From: a bacterium
GTDB lineage: Bacteria; Bacillota; Clostridia; Oscillospirales; Oscillospiraceae
Direction: 5' to 3'
DNA length: 64,000 nucleotides
Assembly (NCBI GenBank): GCA_004562395.1
Contig: SFQY01000004.1
Coordinates: forward strand, 1 to 64,000
Shown: positions 16,332-24,360 of the stretch, piece by piece
Layout of the letters: each line of letters starts with the position of its first letter
Numbering within the stretch: the first letter of the stretch is position 1
Notes under the pieces: generated by a model
Told to the model about the DNA's origin: nothing
Databases searched by the model: none
The model's input: only the letters and a program-made list of their open reading frames with translations
Made by a program: the position numbers and the translations under genes

Positions 16332-18110
16332 TTATTGCCGCTGCGCGTCGATTTTTTCCTTCAGTTCTGTCAGGTAGAGCCAGCGCTCGGTTTTTGCTTC
16401 CAGTGCCGCTTCCAGATCCGTCAGCTCCTCCTGAAGCTGCTGCAGCTTCACATAGTCGCTTCCGGCTGCGGCCTGGGCTGTCTGGTTTTCTTCGATCTTT
16501 TTTTCCAGATCGGCGATGTCCTGATCGATGGTGGCGAATTCCCGCTCCTCCTTGAAGGAGAACTTCAGCTTTTTCTCCCGGGGCCGCTCCTGGACCGGCT
16601 TCGGCTTCTCCGCTTTGGGGGAGGGAGCCTCCTGCCGGCGCTTTGCTGCCCAGTCGCTCCAGTTGCCGGTGAAACAGTCAACGGTTCCGTCACCCCGGAC
16701 TTCAAAAACGGACTGGGCCAGCTTGTCCAGGAAGAAACGGTCATGGGATACCGCCAGAATAGGACCGGGGAAGCTTTGCAGGTAATCCTCCAGAATGGAC
16801 AGGGTCATGACATCCAGATCGTTGGTGGGCTCGTCCAGGAGCAGTACATTGGGAGCCTCCATCAGGACGCTGAGCAGATACAGCCGCCGCCGTTCTCCTC
16901 CGGAGAGCCGTCCGATGGGCACGCTTTGCAGATCGGAGGGAAACAGAAACCGTTCCATCATCTGCTTGGCGGTGAAGGTTCCCTCTTCGGTGCGCACTTC
17001 CCCGGCAATGTCGTGAATGAAATCGTAAACCCGCTGGTTCAGATCCAGCTCCCGGCCCTCCTGGGAGAAGTGGCCGATCTTTACGGTGGAGCCTGTCTCT
17101 ACGGAGCCGCTGTCCGGGGCCAATTGGCCGGCGATCATCCGCAGAAGGGTGGATTTGCCCGCGCCGTTGCGGCCGACGATGCCGATCCGGTCTCCCCGGA
17201 GAAGGTTGTAGGAGAAGTTTTCAATCACCGGGCGGCCGTCATAGACCTTGGTGATCTGGTGCAGCTCGATGATCTTCCGGCCCAGACGGCTGGAGGCTGC
17301 CGAAAGCTGGACGGTATCGTCGGCTTCCGGAGCTTCCTGATCCCGGAGGGCTTCGTAGCGCTGGATCCGGTCCTTGGATTTGGTGGTCCGGGCCCGGCAG
17401 CCCCGAAGGATCCACTCCCGTTCCGAACGGAGGATGGACTGGCGCTTTCGCTCGCTGGCCTCGGCCATCTCCCAGCGCTGTTCCTTCAGCTCCAGATACC
17501 GGGAGTAATTGGCCTCGTAGTGGTAAAGCTTCCCCCGGGACAGCTCCGTGATGTGGTTCACCACCCGCTCCAGAAAATAGCGGTCGTGGGTCACCATGAC
17601 CAGTCCGCCCCGAAAGGCCCGGAGCCGGTCCTCCAGCCAGACCACCATCTCGCTGTCCAGATGGTTGGTGGGCTCATCCAGAATCAGGACATCCGCCGGA
17701 TGGATCAGCGCCGCGGCCAGGGCCACACGCTTGCGCTGGCCTCCGGAAAGGGTGCCGACCTTCTGGGAAAGGTCCGTAAAGCCCAGCTTTGTCAGCATGG
17801 ACTTGGCTTCGTATTCGTTCAGCGCCCGGAACTGGGCGGGGAAATGGAGAAACACCTGCTCCAGGACCGTGGCGTCGTCCTCCATTATGGGATTCTGGGG
17901 CAGATAGCTGATCTGTACATTGGGATCCCGCTGCACCCGCCCCTCATCAGGCCGGATCCCGCCGGACAGGACCTTCAGAAAGGTGGACTTTCCCGTGCCG
18001 TTGATGCCGATGACGCCGACCTTGTCTCCCTCGTTCAGATAAAAATTGACATCCTGCAGCAGCTGCCTGCTGCCGAAGTTGATGGAAAGATGTTCCGCCG
18101 ATACTAACAT
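16332..18110 (-). CDS. ABC-F family ATPase (Uup-like)
   Basis: This 592-residue protein has two ATP-binding domains without membrane segments. The first has Walker A GINGTGKST (about residues 35-43), LSGGQRKR and ILDEPTNHLD. The second has GRNGAGKST, LSGGERRR and LLDEPTNDLD. A charged linker between them and a coiled-coil C-terminal extension (KLQQLQEELTDLEAALEAK) fit the Uup branch of ABC-F factors, which act on ribosomes or nucleic acids. It is transcribed alone from a promoter at 18140-18168. Its context gives no evidence that it is an antibiotic-resistance variant. Confidence 0.9.
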   Translation of the reverse strand: MLVSAEHLSINFGSRQLLQDVNFYLNEGDKVGVIGINGTGKSTFLKVLSGGIRPDEGRVQRDPNVQISYLPQNPIMEDDATVLEQVFLHFPAQFRALNEYEAKSMLTKLGFTDLSQKVGTLSGGQRKRVALAAALIHPADVLILDEPTNHLDSEMVVWLEDRLRAFRGGLVMVTHDRYFLERVVNHITELSRGKLYHYEANYSRYLELKEQRWEMAEASERKRQSILRSEREWILRGCRARTTKSKDRIQRYEALRDQEAPEADDTVQLSAASSRLGRKIIELHQITKVYDGRPVIENFSYNLLRGDRIGIVGRNGAGKSTLLRMIAGQLAPDSGSVETGSTVKIGHFSQEGRELDLNQRVYDFIHDIAGEVRTEEGTFTAKQMMERFLFPSDLQSVPIGRLSGGERRRLYLLSVLMEAPNVLLLDEPTNDLDVMTLSILEDYLQSFPGPILAVSHDRFFLDKLAQSVFEVRGDGTVDCFTGNWSDWAAKRRQEAPSPKAEKPKPVQERPREKKLKFSFKEEREFATIDQDIADLEKKIEENQTAQAAAGSDYVKLQQLQEELTDLEAALEAKTERWLYLTELKEKIDAQRQ

Positions 18111-18139
18111 AGCTGCCTCCCGGTGCGGTTGTTTTTTTT

Positions 18140-18168
18140 ATTCTATCACAGGGAATGGGGATTTACAA
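18140..18168 (-). promoter_or_regulatory. Promoter of the ABC-F gene
   Basis: On the minus strand TTGTAA (18163-18168) and TAGAAT (18140-18145) are 17 bp apart, about 30 bp upstream of the ATG at 18110. Confidence 0.6.
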
Positions 18169-18192
18169 ACCGTTTCTCCCGGAAATTGACGG

Positions 18193-18230
18193 AGGCGGAC
18201 CCGAAAAGCCATGGCTTTTCGGGTCCGCCT
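18193..18230. terminator. Perfect 38-bp palindrome with T-run on the plus strand
   Basis: Each 19-base half mirrors the other around CCATGG, beginning AGGCGGACCC and ending GGGTCCGCCT. TTCTTTTTT follows on the plus strand. It lies between two minus-strand genes, 14 bp after the RCC1 gene, so as a terminator of that gene it lacks the expected U-tract; the U-tract instead suits plus-strand transcription. Confidence 0.6.
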
Positions 18231-18243
18231 GTTCTTTTTTAGA

Positions 18244-19701
18244 TTAACCGACCTGGCACTGGCCGTACCCGTTGCTGCCGGCTGAGGCCACGGTTCCGTC
18301 AGAACGCAGGCCCAGGGTGTGGCAGAAGCCGCCGCTGATGGCCGTGATATTCGTCCAGCCGCCTACATTGCACTGACCGTACCGGTTGCTGCCTACGGCA
18401 ACCACGGTTCCGTCAGATCGCAGGCCGATGGTGTGACTGCTTCCGGTGCCGATGGCGACGATGTCCTTCCAGAACGACACGCCGCATTGTCCATAGTTGT
18501 TCAGACCTGCGGCCACGACGGTTCCGTCGGATTTCAGACCCACCACATGATAATCCCCTGCGCTGATGGCTACGATATCGGTCCAGCCTTCGACTTCCCG
18601 CTGGCGGCTGTCGTTGCTGCCGGCCGATACCACGGTGCCGTTGGCACGAAGACCGTAGACCGTTCTGGAGCCTGCCGCCACATCCACGATGTCCGTCCAG
18701 CCGGATACACCGCACTGACCGAAGGCATTGTCACCCTCACAGACCACTGTGCCTGCCGAGGTCAGCCCTACGGTGTTGACGGGTCCGGCGGCAATATCCA
18801 CAATATCCGTCCAGGCGGAGACGCTGTCCTTTCCGGGAACCTTTCCCGCCACGACCACAGTGCCATCCGCCCGCAGGCCGACGGTGTGGTGATAGGCGGC
18901 CACTTTCAGGATATCCGTCCACTGGTCGGTTTCCCGGCGGCCGGACTCCCGGTTTCCGGCGGTCCCCACGGTTCCGTCCGGACGGACCCAGACGCTGTGG
19001 TAGGAACCGGCGGCGACGCTTCCGGACAGATCCGGGGCCGTCTCAGGCAGTTCCGGTTCTTCATCCTCCGGGGGAATTTCCACGGGATCCTCAACAGGCT
19101 CCGCGGCGTCTGTGGGGGCCGTTTCCGGAAGGAACTCCGGTTCGGAAGCCTCTGTTTCAGAAGGCCGCGTTTCCTCCGGTTCTTCGGATAGGGCGGTTTC
19201 CGGTTCTGCTGCCGGTTCCGTTGGGGAAAGCGTGGGAGCTTCCGTGGATTCCACCTCCGGTGGGGGAGCCTCTGTTTCCGTGGGTTCCGTGTCCGAAAGG
19301 ACGGAAGGCTCCGTGGCCGCATCGGCTGTTTCCGCCAGTTCTGTAAGCTCCTTGACCTCCGTGGGCACGCTCTGCGCCTTTTCCGGCTCCGTGACCTCCG
19401 TGGATAGGGCTTCCGTCACTTCAGGCTCCGGAAGCGCGGGGGGTTCCCCGGGGGCAGTTTCGGTGCCGGCAGTGGCCTCCGTCTCCGGAAGGGGGAAGAC
19501 CGGATCCGTTTCCGGAATGGGGGGAGCGGTGACAGACATCGTGTTGTCCGCGGCGGCCTGGGATGGTTCGGGTCCCAGCTTTGACAGATCGATGACGATT
19601 ACACCCTTCATATACAGGTAAACAGCGGAACCGGAAACAAACGCGGTCACAAGGATCAGCAGAATGAGCAAAACGCCACGCAGAAATTTTTTCATGCGCA
19701 T
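18244..19701 (-). CDS. Membrane-anchored protein with seven-repeat RCC1 propeller
   Basis: This 485-residue protein has a short Lys/Arg start, one membrane segment (about residues 9-32) and a long Thr/Glu/Pro-rich linker to about residue 225. A C-terminal domain contains seven repeats of the RCC1 type, each with a GLRSDGTVVAVGSN-like core and a WTDIVAI link. Seven repeats would close one seven-bladed propeller. The topology suggests the propeller stands outside the cell on a stalk and binds a protein or glycan. The same repeat type is fused to the Ser/Thr kinase at 46253-48424 and is secreted at 50687-51613. It is alone in its transcription unit, and its function is unknown. Confidence 0.85.
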   Translation of the reverse strand: MRMKKFLRGVLLILLILVTAFVSGSAVYLYMKGVIVIDLSKLGPEPSQAAADNTMSVTAPPIPETDPVFPLPETEATAGTETAPGEPPALPEPEVTEALSTEVTEPEKAQSVPTEVKELTELAETADAATEPSVLSDTEPTETEAPPPEVESTEAPTLSPTEPAAEPETALSEEPEETRPSETEASEPEFLPETAPTDAAEPVEDPVEIPPEDEEPELPETAPDLSGSVAAGSYHSVWVRPDGTVGTAGNRESGRRETDQWTDILKVAAYHHTVGLRADGTVVVAGKVPGKDSVSAWTDIVDIAAGPVNTVGLTSAGTVVCEGDNAFGQCGVSGWTDIVDVAAGSRTVYGLRANGTVVSAGSNDSRQREVEGWTDIVAISAGDYHVVGLKSDGTVVAAGLNNYGQCGVSFWKDIVAIGTGSSHTIGLRSDGTVVAVGSNRYGQCNVGGWTNITAISGGFCHTLGLRSDGTVASAGSNGYGQCQVG

Positions 19702-19806
19702 CTTCCTCTTGTAACTAGTCTTAATTTTTGAAACTATTTTTTAACTAATTTGTAAATATACGAGATAATTTGCCTTTTCCGGCATTTGATAACCATCCAA
19801 TATAAA

Positions 19807-19835
19807 ATTGTAGTGATTTTCTTTTGTTTTGTCAA
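19807..19835 (-). promoter_or_regulatory. Promoter of the RCC1 membrane-protein gene
   Basis: On the minus strand TTGACA (19830-19835) and TACAAT (19807-19812) are 17 bp apart, a near-consensus promoter about 105 bp upstream of the start at 19701. The leader between is very AT-rich. Confidence 0.7.
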
Positions 19836-19941
19836 GAGATCCGCCGGGACCGGCCCTCCGGAAACCCGATCTTTTCCGATTTTTTACAAAAAGTTCACAG
19901 GCTTTCCCCAGGGCAGCTCAAATCCTTTGGGTGAAAAAATT

Positions 19942-20230
19942 TGCTGACCGTCTTTGCTCAGCTGCCCGGTAAATTGGTGTTTGACGTTATCATAATTCGT
20001 AGGGCGGGGTCATGACCCCGCCGACCAGGTTCCGGTTTTGACCGAGGATCATTCAACGGAATCGCCAGAAAATAGATACGTTTCGGCGGGGGACAGCCAG
20101 CGCCCTACGGTATGAACGAACCTTTTTCCGTTCAACAAACCGATCGGAAATTTGCAGTGGGTCGGCGGGGTCATGACATAAGCCCTACGAAACATCCTTG
20201 TAAATTCCAATTTATCAAACAGCCGATAAA
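19942..20230. repeat. GATAAATTGGTGTTTG-family element, copy 2
   Basis: The left terminus GGTAAATTGGTGTTTG (19968-19983) is preceded by CTTTGCTCAGCTGCCC. The right terminus CCAATTTATC (20207-20216) is followed by AAACAGCCGATAAAACG. Read in reverse complement, the whole element aligns along its length with 53625-53950, sharing ATGTTTCGTAGGGCTTATG, GTTGAACGGAAAA, TTCCGTTGAATG-like and GACCTGGTCGGCGGGGTCAT blocks. It occupies most of the 582-bp gap between the RCC1 and GH1 genes and encodes no protein. Confidence 0.75.
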
Positions 20231-20237
20231 ACGATAA

Positions 20238-20270
20238 AAAAGGCCAGGCCTCCTCCGGGGAGAAGGCCTG
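20238..20270 (-). terminator. Terminator of the GH94-GH1 operon
   Basis: On the minus strand CAGGCCTTCTCCCC (20257-20270) pairs with GGAGGAGGCCTG (20245-20256), followed by GCCTTTTTTATC. It lies 14 bp after the GH1 stop codon. Confidence 0.8.
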
Positions 20271-20283
20271 TTTTGTGTTCCGG

Positions 20284-21630
20284 TTACAGATTGGCGCCGT
20301 TGGCGGCGATGACCTGGGCGTACCAGGCGGCGGAGTCCTTGGGGATCCGGGTGCCGTCCCGGTAATCTACGAAAACGATGCCGAAGCGCTCGTTGTAGCC
20401 CTCACTCCACTCGAAGTTGTCCAGGAAGCTCCACTGCAGGTACCCCAGCACCGGCACCCCCTCGTCAACGGCCTTGCGCAGCTCCAGCAGGTACCGGTGC
20501 AGGAAATCGATGCGGTTGGGATCGTGAACCTTGCCGTCCAGAGAGATCCGGTCGTTGCAGGACTGGCCGTTTTCCGTGATCATCACCGGAAGCCCATAGC
20601 GCCGGTACAGGTTCATGGGGCCGTAGTGCATGACCTCCGGGGTCACGTTCCATTTGCAGGCGGTCAGGGGGGAGCCAGGGTAGGGATCCACCCGGGCGCC
20701 GGTCTCGTCCACCATGGTGCCGTGGTAGACGTTGATGCCGATGAAATCCGGGGCCTCCATCTTCTCCCAGTCCGCGGGGTCAATGGTGGCGGCGAAGCGC
20801 TTTACCGGCTCCGGGGCGGAGTCGTCGTAGCGCTTCAGGATCAGGCTGTCCAGGAAGATGTTGAAGGTGAAGGCCCAGCCGTTTGCCAGGTTGAAGCTGG
20901 CCTGGTAGGCGGCTTCCCGGTTTTCGGGGGTGTCCTTCTGAGGGTAGCACAGGTTGCCGCAGGGCACCGCGCCCACCAGCACCTCCGGGCCGCAGACCGC
21001 CTTGATCTGGCGGTAGGCCTCGCTGTGGGCCAGGCACAGGTTGTGGAAGACCCGGGCCACCTTTTCCTCACTGAGGACCCAGCCCGGCGCGTGGACACCG
21101 TTGCCGTAGCCCAGCTGGGCCACGCACTGGGGCTCGTTGAGGGTCATGAAGGCTTTGACCCGGCCCCGGAACCGCTCCGCGATGATCCGGGCGTAGCGGC
21201 CGAAGGCGGTCACAATGTCCCGGTTCAGCCAGCCGCCCTTGTCCTGCAGGGCACTGGGCAGGTCCCAGTGGTACAGGGTGATCATGGGTTCAATGCCGTT
21301 TGCGATCAGCTCCTCCACCAGGTCGTCGTAGAACTGCAGGCCCTTTTCGTTGACCTCCCCGTCGCCGTCGGGGATGACCCGGGCCCAGCTGATGGAGAAG
21401 CGGTAGGCCTGGACATTGTGGGCCTTCATCAGGGCCACGTCCTCCCGGAACCGGTGGTAGCTGTCGCAGGCCACGTCGCCGGTATCGCCGTTTTTTACAT
21501 GGCAGCGGGTGATGTCATGGCAGAATTCGTCCCAGATGTTGAGACCCTTTCCGTCGGCATTCCAGCCGCCCTCGCACTGGTAAGAGGCGCAGGCTACGCC
21601 CCAGAGAAAATCCTTGGGAAACTGATTCAT
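20284..21630 (-). CDS. Glycoside hydrolase family 1 beta-glucosidase
   Basis: This 448-residue GH1 enzyme cleaves terminal beta-linked glucose, or 6-phospho-glucose, from small glycosides. The start FLWGVACASYQCEGG is typical; the acid/base Glu is E166 in TLNEPQ and the nucleophile is E353 in ITENGQ. The C-terminal FEWSEGYNERFGI aglycone loop is present. No signal peptide is seen, so it acts in the cytoplasm. There is no PTS transporter nearby and an ABC importer lies upstream, so unphosphorylated substrates are more likely. Its ATG overlaps the stop of the cellobiose phosphorylase gene by 4 bp. Confidence 0.93.
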   Translation of the reverse strand: MNQFPKDFLWGVACASYQCEGGWNADGKGLNIWDEFCHDITRCHVKNGDTGDVACDSYHRFREDVALMKAHNVQAYRFSISWARVIPDGDGEVNEKGLQFYDDLVEELIANGIEPMITLYHWDLPSALQDKGGWLNRDIVTAFGRYARIIAERFRGRVKAFMTLNEPQCVAQLGYGNGVHAPGWVLSEEKVARVFHNLCLAHSEAYRQIKAVCGPEVLVGAVPCGNLCYPQKDTPENREAAYQASFNLANGWAFTFNIFLDSLILKRYDDSAPEPVKRFAATIDPADWEKMEAPDFIGINVYHGTMVDETGARVDPYPGSPLTACKWNVTPEVMHYGPMNLYRRYGLPVMITENGQSCNDRISLDGKVHDPNRIDFLHRYLLELRKAVDEGVPVLGYLQWSFLDNFEWSEGYNERFGIVFVDYRDGTRIPKDSAAWYAQVIAANGANL

Positions 21631-24047
21631 AGGGTTACCTCCACTTGATAGGTTTCTTTTCCTTCTGTAAGGGGGATCATGTTCCCGCTGACGGCGGCGC
21701 CGTCCACGGTCATGGAAGCGCTGCCGGTTTGCCGGACATGGATGTGATACATGGCACCCCGGTACCGGCGGTCAACGGTGTATTCCGTCAGGGTCCCGGG
21801 CAGGCAGGGATCCACCGTCAGGCCCTCGGGAGTTGGCTTCACACCCAGAATGGCCTGGCTGATGTTCACGAAGGTCCAGGCGGCGGTGCCGGTGAGCCAG
21901 CTGTTCCGGGCGGCCCCCTCCTCGAAGGAGTCTCTGGCCGCCACAGTCTGGGCGTAGACATAGGGCTCCACCCGGCGGATGTCGCTTGCTTCCTCCTGGT
22001 ATACCGGGCAGGTCCGGCGGTAGATGTCAAAGGCGTTGTCGCCCCGGCCCAGAACGGTCTCCGCGATGCTGACCCAGGGGTTGTTGTGGCAGAAGACGGA
22101 GCCGTTTTCCTTGTAACCGGGGGGATAGCTGGTGATCTCTCCCAGCTCTTTGTGGTAGACGGTGTAGCAGGGGGTCAGCAGCTCCACGCCGTATTTGCCC
22201 AGCAGCCGCTGCCGGACGGAGTCCAGGGCCTGCTCCGCTTTGCCGTCTCCGGTGCCGATACCCGCCATGACGCACATGCCCTGAGGTTCGATGAAAATCT
22301 GTCCTTCCTCACATTCCCGGCTGCCCACGGGATTTCCGTAGGCGTCATAGGCCCGGCGGAACCAGGCCCCGTCCCAGCCGGCGGTTTCCACGGTTTTCTC
22401 CATTTCGGAAACCTCAGCCAGCACCTCCTCCGCCTCCTCCGTCAGGCCCAGCAGGCGGCAGATATCCGCGTACTGTCTGCCGTAGAGTACGAACATGCCT
22501 CCGATGAAGACACTTTCCGCCACGGGACCCTCCGACGGACCGGTGGTCTGGAAGCTTTCTCCCGGCTCCTCGGAGAAGCAGTTGAGATTCAGGCAGTCGT
22601 TCCAGTCCGCCCGGCCGATGAGGGGCAGGCCGTGGGGGCCCTTGTGGGTCATGGTGTATTGGATGCTGCGGCGCAGATGCTCCATCAGGGGTACTTCGCT
22701 GCCGGGAACGTTGTCAAAGGGGGTGGGGTGATCCAGAATGGAGAAGTCCCCGGTCTCGCTGAGGTAGGCGTAGGTGCAGGCCACCAGCCACAGAGGGTCG
22801 TCGTTGAAGCCGCTGCCCACGTCGTTGTTGCCCCGTTTGGTCAGAGGCTGGTATTGGTGGTAGGTGCTGCCGTCGGAGAACTGGATGGAGGCAATGTCGA
22901 TGATCCGCTGTCTGGCCCGCTCTGGGGCCATGTGGACAAAGCCCAGCAGGTCCTGGCAGGAGTCCCGGAAGCCCATGCCCCGGCCGGTGCCGCTTTCGTA
23001 GTAGCTGGCGCTGCGGCTCATGTTGAAGGTGACCATGCACTGGTACTGGTGCCAGATGTTCACCATCCGGTTCAGCTTCTCATCATCGCTGCGGAGGGAG
23101 TAGGTCCCCAGCAGGCCCTCCCAATAGGCGGCCAGCTCCGCCAGAGCCTCGTCCACAGCGGCGCTGAGGGAGAATTTCTCCATCACCCGGTAGGCAGTGT
23201 CCTTGCGGATGATGCCGGGGCTGACAAACTTCCGGTCCCGGGGGTTCTGGCCGTAGCCCAGCACGAAGACGAAGCTTTTCGTCTCTCCCGGGACCAGGGT
23301 CAGGTCCAGGGCCAGGCCTGCCATGGGAGCGCCGCCGTGGGAGACAGTGTCTCCGGTTTTGCCCGTCAGGATGGCCTGGGGGGCGGCCCAGGTCCCGAAG
23401 GTCCCCAGAAAGCGGTCCCGGTCGGTATCGTAGTGGGTCAGGGGGGCATTGACGCCGTAATAGGCGTAGTGGTCCCGCCGCTCCCGGTACTCTGTCTTGT
23501 GGTAGATAACGCTGCCCTCCACCTCCAGCTCGCCGATGTTCAGGTTCCGCTGGAAGTTGGTGGAGTCGTCCACGGCGTTCCACAGGCACCACTCCACCGC
23601 CGCCGTAAGACGCAGATTTTTTTCCTCGCCGGAGGTGTTTTTCAGGGTCACCCGCTGCAGCTCACAGGTTTCCCCAATGGGAACCAGGAAGGTCAGCTCC
23701 GCCTCCAGGCCGTCCTTTGCCGTCTCAAATACGGTGTAGCCCAGACCGTGGCGGCAGAGGTAGCTGTCCAGGGGGGTATCCGCCGGGTGGAAGGTGGGAC
23801 TCCAGGGGGCCTTGCCCGCCTCCCGGATGTAGAAGAACCGCCCGCCCACGTCCGCCGGAACGTTGTTGTACCGGTAGCGCAGCAGCCGCTGCAGCTTGGC
23901 GTCCCGGTAGAAGCAGTAGCCTCCGGCGGTGTTGCTGATCAGGGAGAAAAACTCCTGACTGCCCAGATAGTTGATCCAGGGCTGAGGAGTGGCGGGGGTC
24001 TCGATCACGTATTCTTTTCGCTGGTCATCAAAAAAACCATATTTCAT
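21627..24047 (-). CDS. Cellobiose phosphorylase (GH94)
   Basis: This 806-residue protein closely matches the clostridial cellobiose phosphorylase pattern, from MKYGFFDDQRKEYVI through PWINYLG, FFSLISNTAGGYCFYRDA and RYRYNNVP. It splits cellobiose with phosphate into glucose-1-phosphate and glucose. The catalytic acid lies in ADWNDCLN near residues 480-487; YESGTGRGMGFRDSCQD near residue 350 and PWVSI-type phosphate-binding sequences are present. The start at 24047 follows GAGGAAACAG; the longer frame to 24116 adds unrelated residues. It is the first gene of a two-gene unit with GH1 and lies downstream of the GH3 gene across a repeat-rich gap. Confidence 0.93.
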   Translation of the reverse strand: MKYGFFDDQRKEYVIETPATPQPWINYLGSQEFFSLISNTAGGYCFYRDAKLQRLLRYRYNNVPADVGGRFFYIREAGKAPWSPTFHPADTPLDSYLCRHGLGYTVFETAKDGLEAELTFLVPIGETCELQRVTLKNTSGEEKNLRLTAAVEWCLWNAVDDSTNFQRNLNIGELEVEGSVIYHKTEYRERRDHYAYYGVNAPLTHYDTDRDRFLGTFGTWAAPQAILTGKTGDTVSHGGAPMAGLALDLTLVPGETKSFVFVLGYGQNPRDRKFVSPGIIRKDTAYRVMEKFSLSAAVDEALAELAAYWEGLLGTYSLRSDDEKLNRMVNIWHQYQCMVTFNMSRSASYYESGTGRGMGFRDSCQDLLGFVHMAPERARQRIIDIASIQFSDGSTYHQYQPLTKRGNNDVGSGFNDDPLWLVACTYAYLSETGDFSILDHPTPFDNVPGSEVPLMEHLRRSIQYTMTHKGPHGLPLIGRADWNDCLNLNCFSEEPGESFQTTGPSEGPVAESVFIGGMFVLYGRQYADICRLLGLTEEAEEVLAEVSEMEKTVETAGWDGAWFRRAYDAYGNPVGSRECEEGQIFIEPQGMCVMAGIGTGDGKAEQALDSVRQRLLGKYGVELLTPCYTVYHKELGEITSYPPGYKENGSVFCHNNPWVSIAETVLGRGDNAFDIYRRTCPVYQEEASDIRRVEPYVYAQTVAARDSFEEGAARNSWLTGTAAWTFVNISQAILGVKPTPEGLTVDPCLPGTLTEYTVDRRYRGAMYHIHVRQTGSASMTVDGAAVSGNMIPLTEGKETYQVEVTL

Positions 24048-24060
24048 AGGCTGTTTCCTC

Positions 24061-24295
24061 ATAAATGGATCGTTTATGGTTGTACCCCAAATCCATCCGC
24101 GTTGGGGCAACGTCATCAGCTTAAGGATTCCGGTAAAGAGAAAATGGATAAATGATCGTTTAGCGTCCCCAAGGCCCCCTCTGACGAGGGGGCTGTCAGC
24201 GAAGCTGACTGGGGGAGAGAAAGCCTGAAAGCTTTCGCATTCCTGGTGGGAGGGGGCTGCCTGCTGCGATGGGGATGGATCGTCTGAAGCTCAAA
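24061..24295. repeat. GATCGTTT-family repeat between GH3 and GH94 genes
   Basis: ATAAATGGATCGTTTATGG lies at 24061-24079 and TAAATGATCGTTTAGCG at 24149-24165. After the second, AAGGCCCCCTCTGACGAGGG and CTGTCAGCGAAGCTGACTGG repeat, in the opposite orientation, the right half of the element at 43969-44183. A GATGGATCGTCTGAAGC sequence near 24273 may be the decayed other end. The element separates the GH94-GH1 pair from the upstream GH3 gene. Confidence 0.65.
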
Positions 24296-24329
24296 CCGGA
24301 GGACCGCCATGGTCCATGGGGTCCTCCGG
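24296..24329 (-). terminator. Hairpin after the GH3 gene
   Basis: CCGGAGGACC (24296-24305) and GGTCCTCCGG (24320-24329) form a 10-bp stem with an inner CCATGG-containing loop, 31 bp after the GH3 stop. The following T-run is short, so termination may be partial. Confidence 0.55.
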
Positions 24330-24360
24330 CAAAGGGTTCTTCAAGGATAACAGATCAGGC

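Noticed and set aside
16323..18107. 594-codon plus-strand open frame
   Set aside because: It lies opposite the ABC-F gene, which has both Walker and signature motifs; the shadow has none.
16332..18110. ABC-F protein as an antibiotic-resistance determinant
   Set aside because: The linker and coiled-coil C-terminus fit the housekeeping Uup branch and nothing nearby suggests resistance or transfer.
19942..20230. CRISPR-like repeats in intergenic gaps
   Set aside because: The repeats are inverted and not regularly spaced, and no cas gene is in the window.
21645..24155. 836-codon plus-strand open frame
   Set aside because: It mirrors the GH94 cellobiose phosphorylase gene, which has clear family motifs on the minus strand.
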